DNA of 7,329 bases from an uncultured Collinsella sp. GTDB taxonomy: Bacteria; Actinomycetota; Coriobacteriia; Coriobacteriales; Coriobacteriaceae. The position numbers and the translations under genes were made by a program. Shown here piece by piece: positions 6,752-7,329 of the stretch. How positions within the stretch are numbered: the stretch's first letter is position 1; each line of letters opens with the position of its first letter. The DNA is taken from positions 1 through 7,329 of the forward strand of contig CAADSV010000015.1 in assembly GCA_900751665.1 (NCBI GenBank), read 5' to 3'. Below the pieces are notes generated by a model that had not been told where the DNA came from, searched no databases, and worked only from the letters and a program-made list of their open reading frames with translations.

Positions 6752-7279
6752 TTAGCGGATGATGGTCGCGCCGGTCTTGTGCGAAACGTAGACGGCGGCC
6801 TTGTTGATCGCGACGTTGATGAGGATGTAGATGACTGCGATCACCAGGTAGACCGATACGAGGGCGTCGTAGTTGGTGATGAGCACGCGGGCGTTTTGCA
6901 TGAGGTCGGGGTAGCTCACCACGTAGGCGACGGTGGTGTCTTTGACTACGACCACAAGCTGCGAAATCAAGGACGGAATGATAAACCGAATAGCCTGCGG
7001 CAACACGATTTTAAAGGTGATTTTAGCCTTGGAGAGACCGAGTGCCTGGGCCGCCTCGACCTGGCCGCGCGGCACGGCGTTGACGCCGGCGCGGAAGATC
7101 TCGGCCAGCACGCCGGCGGCAGCGAGCGCGACGGGAAGCGTGAGCATCCAAAACGACGGCAGCGAGATCTTGTACTGGGGCAGCACCAAAAAGAAGAAGT
7201 AGATGAACAGCAGGCTCGGCACACCGCGGAAGAAATCGGTGAGCACGCGGCAGACCAGCTGCAGCGGCTTTTTTTCGCT
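6752..7279 (-). CDS. Polar amino-acid ABC transporter permease (N-terminus missing)
   Basis: This is an integral membrane subunit of the His/Glu/Gln/Arg/opine permease family. The reliable part, about 175 codons, begins at SEKKPLQLV and continues through DFFRGVPSLLFIYFFF, the usual family motif after the second membrane helix. The cytoplasmic EAA loop is perfect: EAAQALG, nine residues, then IVLP, which docks onto the ATPase. KDTTVAY and a final hydrophobic helix (VYLVIAVIYILINVAI) follow, then a short tail. Upstream of 7279 the frame stays open to the window edge but encodes a Pro/Gly-rich stretch unlike the expected membrane helices. The true first helices are therefore absent or corrupted. 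The substrate-binding protein and any partner permease would lie further upstream. Confidence 0.93.
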   Translation of the reverse strand, partial: SEKKPLQLVCRVLTDFFRGVPSLLFIYFFFLVLPQYKISLPSFWMLTLPVALAAAGVLAEIFRAGVNAVPRGQVEAAQALGLSKAKITFKIVLPQAIRFIIPSLISQLVVVVKDTTVAYVVSYPDLMQNARVLITNYDALVSVYLVIAVIYILINVAINKAAVYVSHKTGATIIR

Positions 7280-7329
7280 GGGGGGGGCGGGGGGGAAGGG
7301 GGAAGGCCCCCCCACACCAGAGCACGCCC
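7280..7329. other. Low-complexity G/C homopolymer end, probable assembly or sequencing artefact
   Basis: The last 50 bases hold runs of eight and seven G, further short G runs and seven C, directly after a run of seven T. They fall where the permease should encode its first membrane helices, and the translation there is Pro/Gly-rich. This composition is unlike the rest of the window. It fits a degraded read end at a contig boundary rather than genomic sequence, though I cannot prove it. Confidence 0.6.

Overview
The window is about 60% GC and densely coding. The gene set is bacterial: a methionine aminopeptidase with a SEC-C zinc motif, a COG0731-type radical SAM protein, an HD-GYP/REC/GGDEF signalling protein and an amino-acid ABC transporter. 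My best guess is an actinobacterium of the Coriobacteriia, perhaps Collinsella-like. That rests on overall resemblance and is an inference, not a demonstration.

Layout. (1) Positions 1-552, minus strand: the N-terminal part of a SEC-C type I methionine aminopeptidase, cut by the left edge. (2) Positions 553-712: intergenic, with a -10 box for the aminopeptidase and a striking perfect 20-bp inverted repeat (605-671). (3) Positions 713-1489, minus: a radical SAM protein. (4) Positions 1490-1714: a divergent intergenic region with two hairpin-capable repeats. (5) Positions 1715-2512, plus: an alpha/beta hydrolase. (6) Positions 2513-2723: intergenic, with a strong sigma70-type promoter and a hairpin just ahead of the next gene. 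(7) Positions 2724-4604 and 4628-4984, plus: a two-gene signalling operon. The first gene encodes a four-part protein (Cys-containing PAS-like region, degenerate GGDEF, REC, intact HD-GYP). The second encodes a stand-alone HPt phosphotransfer protein. (8) Positions 5028-5068: a strong terminator hairpin shared by the convergent operons. (9) Positions 7279 down to 5090, minus: an operon of polar amino-acid ABC permease (5' end missing), its ATPase, and a class I glutamine-amidotransferase-like gamma-glutamyl hydrolase. (10) Positions 7280-7329: low-complexity G/C runs that look like a corrupted contig end.

How the genes work together. The most interesting unit is the operon at 2724-4984. Its GGDEF domain has GCDKF in place of GGDEF but keeps the RxxD inhibitory-site motif. 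That suggests a c-di-GMP-sensing remnant rather than a cyclase. The REC domain and the neighbouring HPt imply that phosphorelay input controls the HD-GYP phosphodiesterase; no histidine kinase is present in the window. The minus-strand transporter operon probably imports a glutamate-related or gamma-glutamyl compound that the C26-family hydrolase then cleaves in the cytoplasm.
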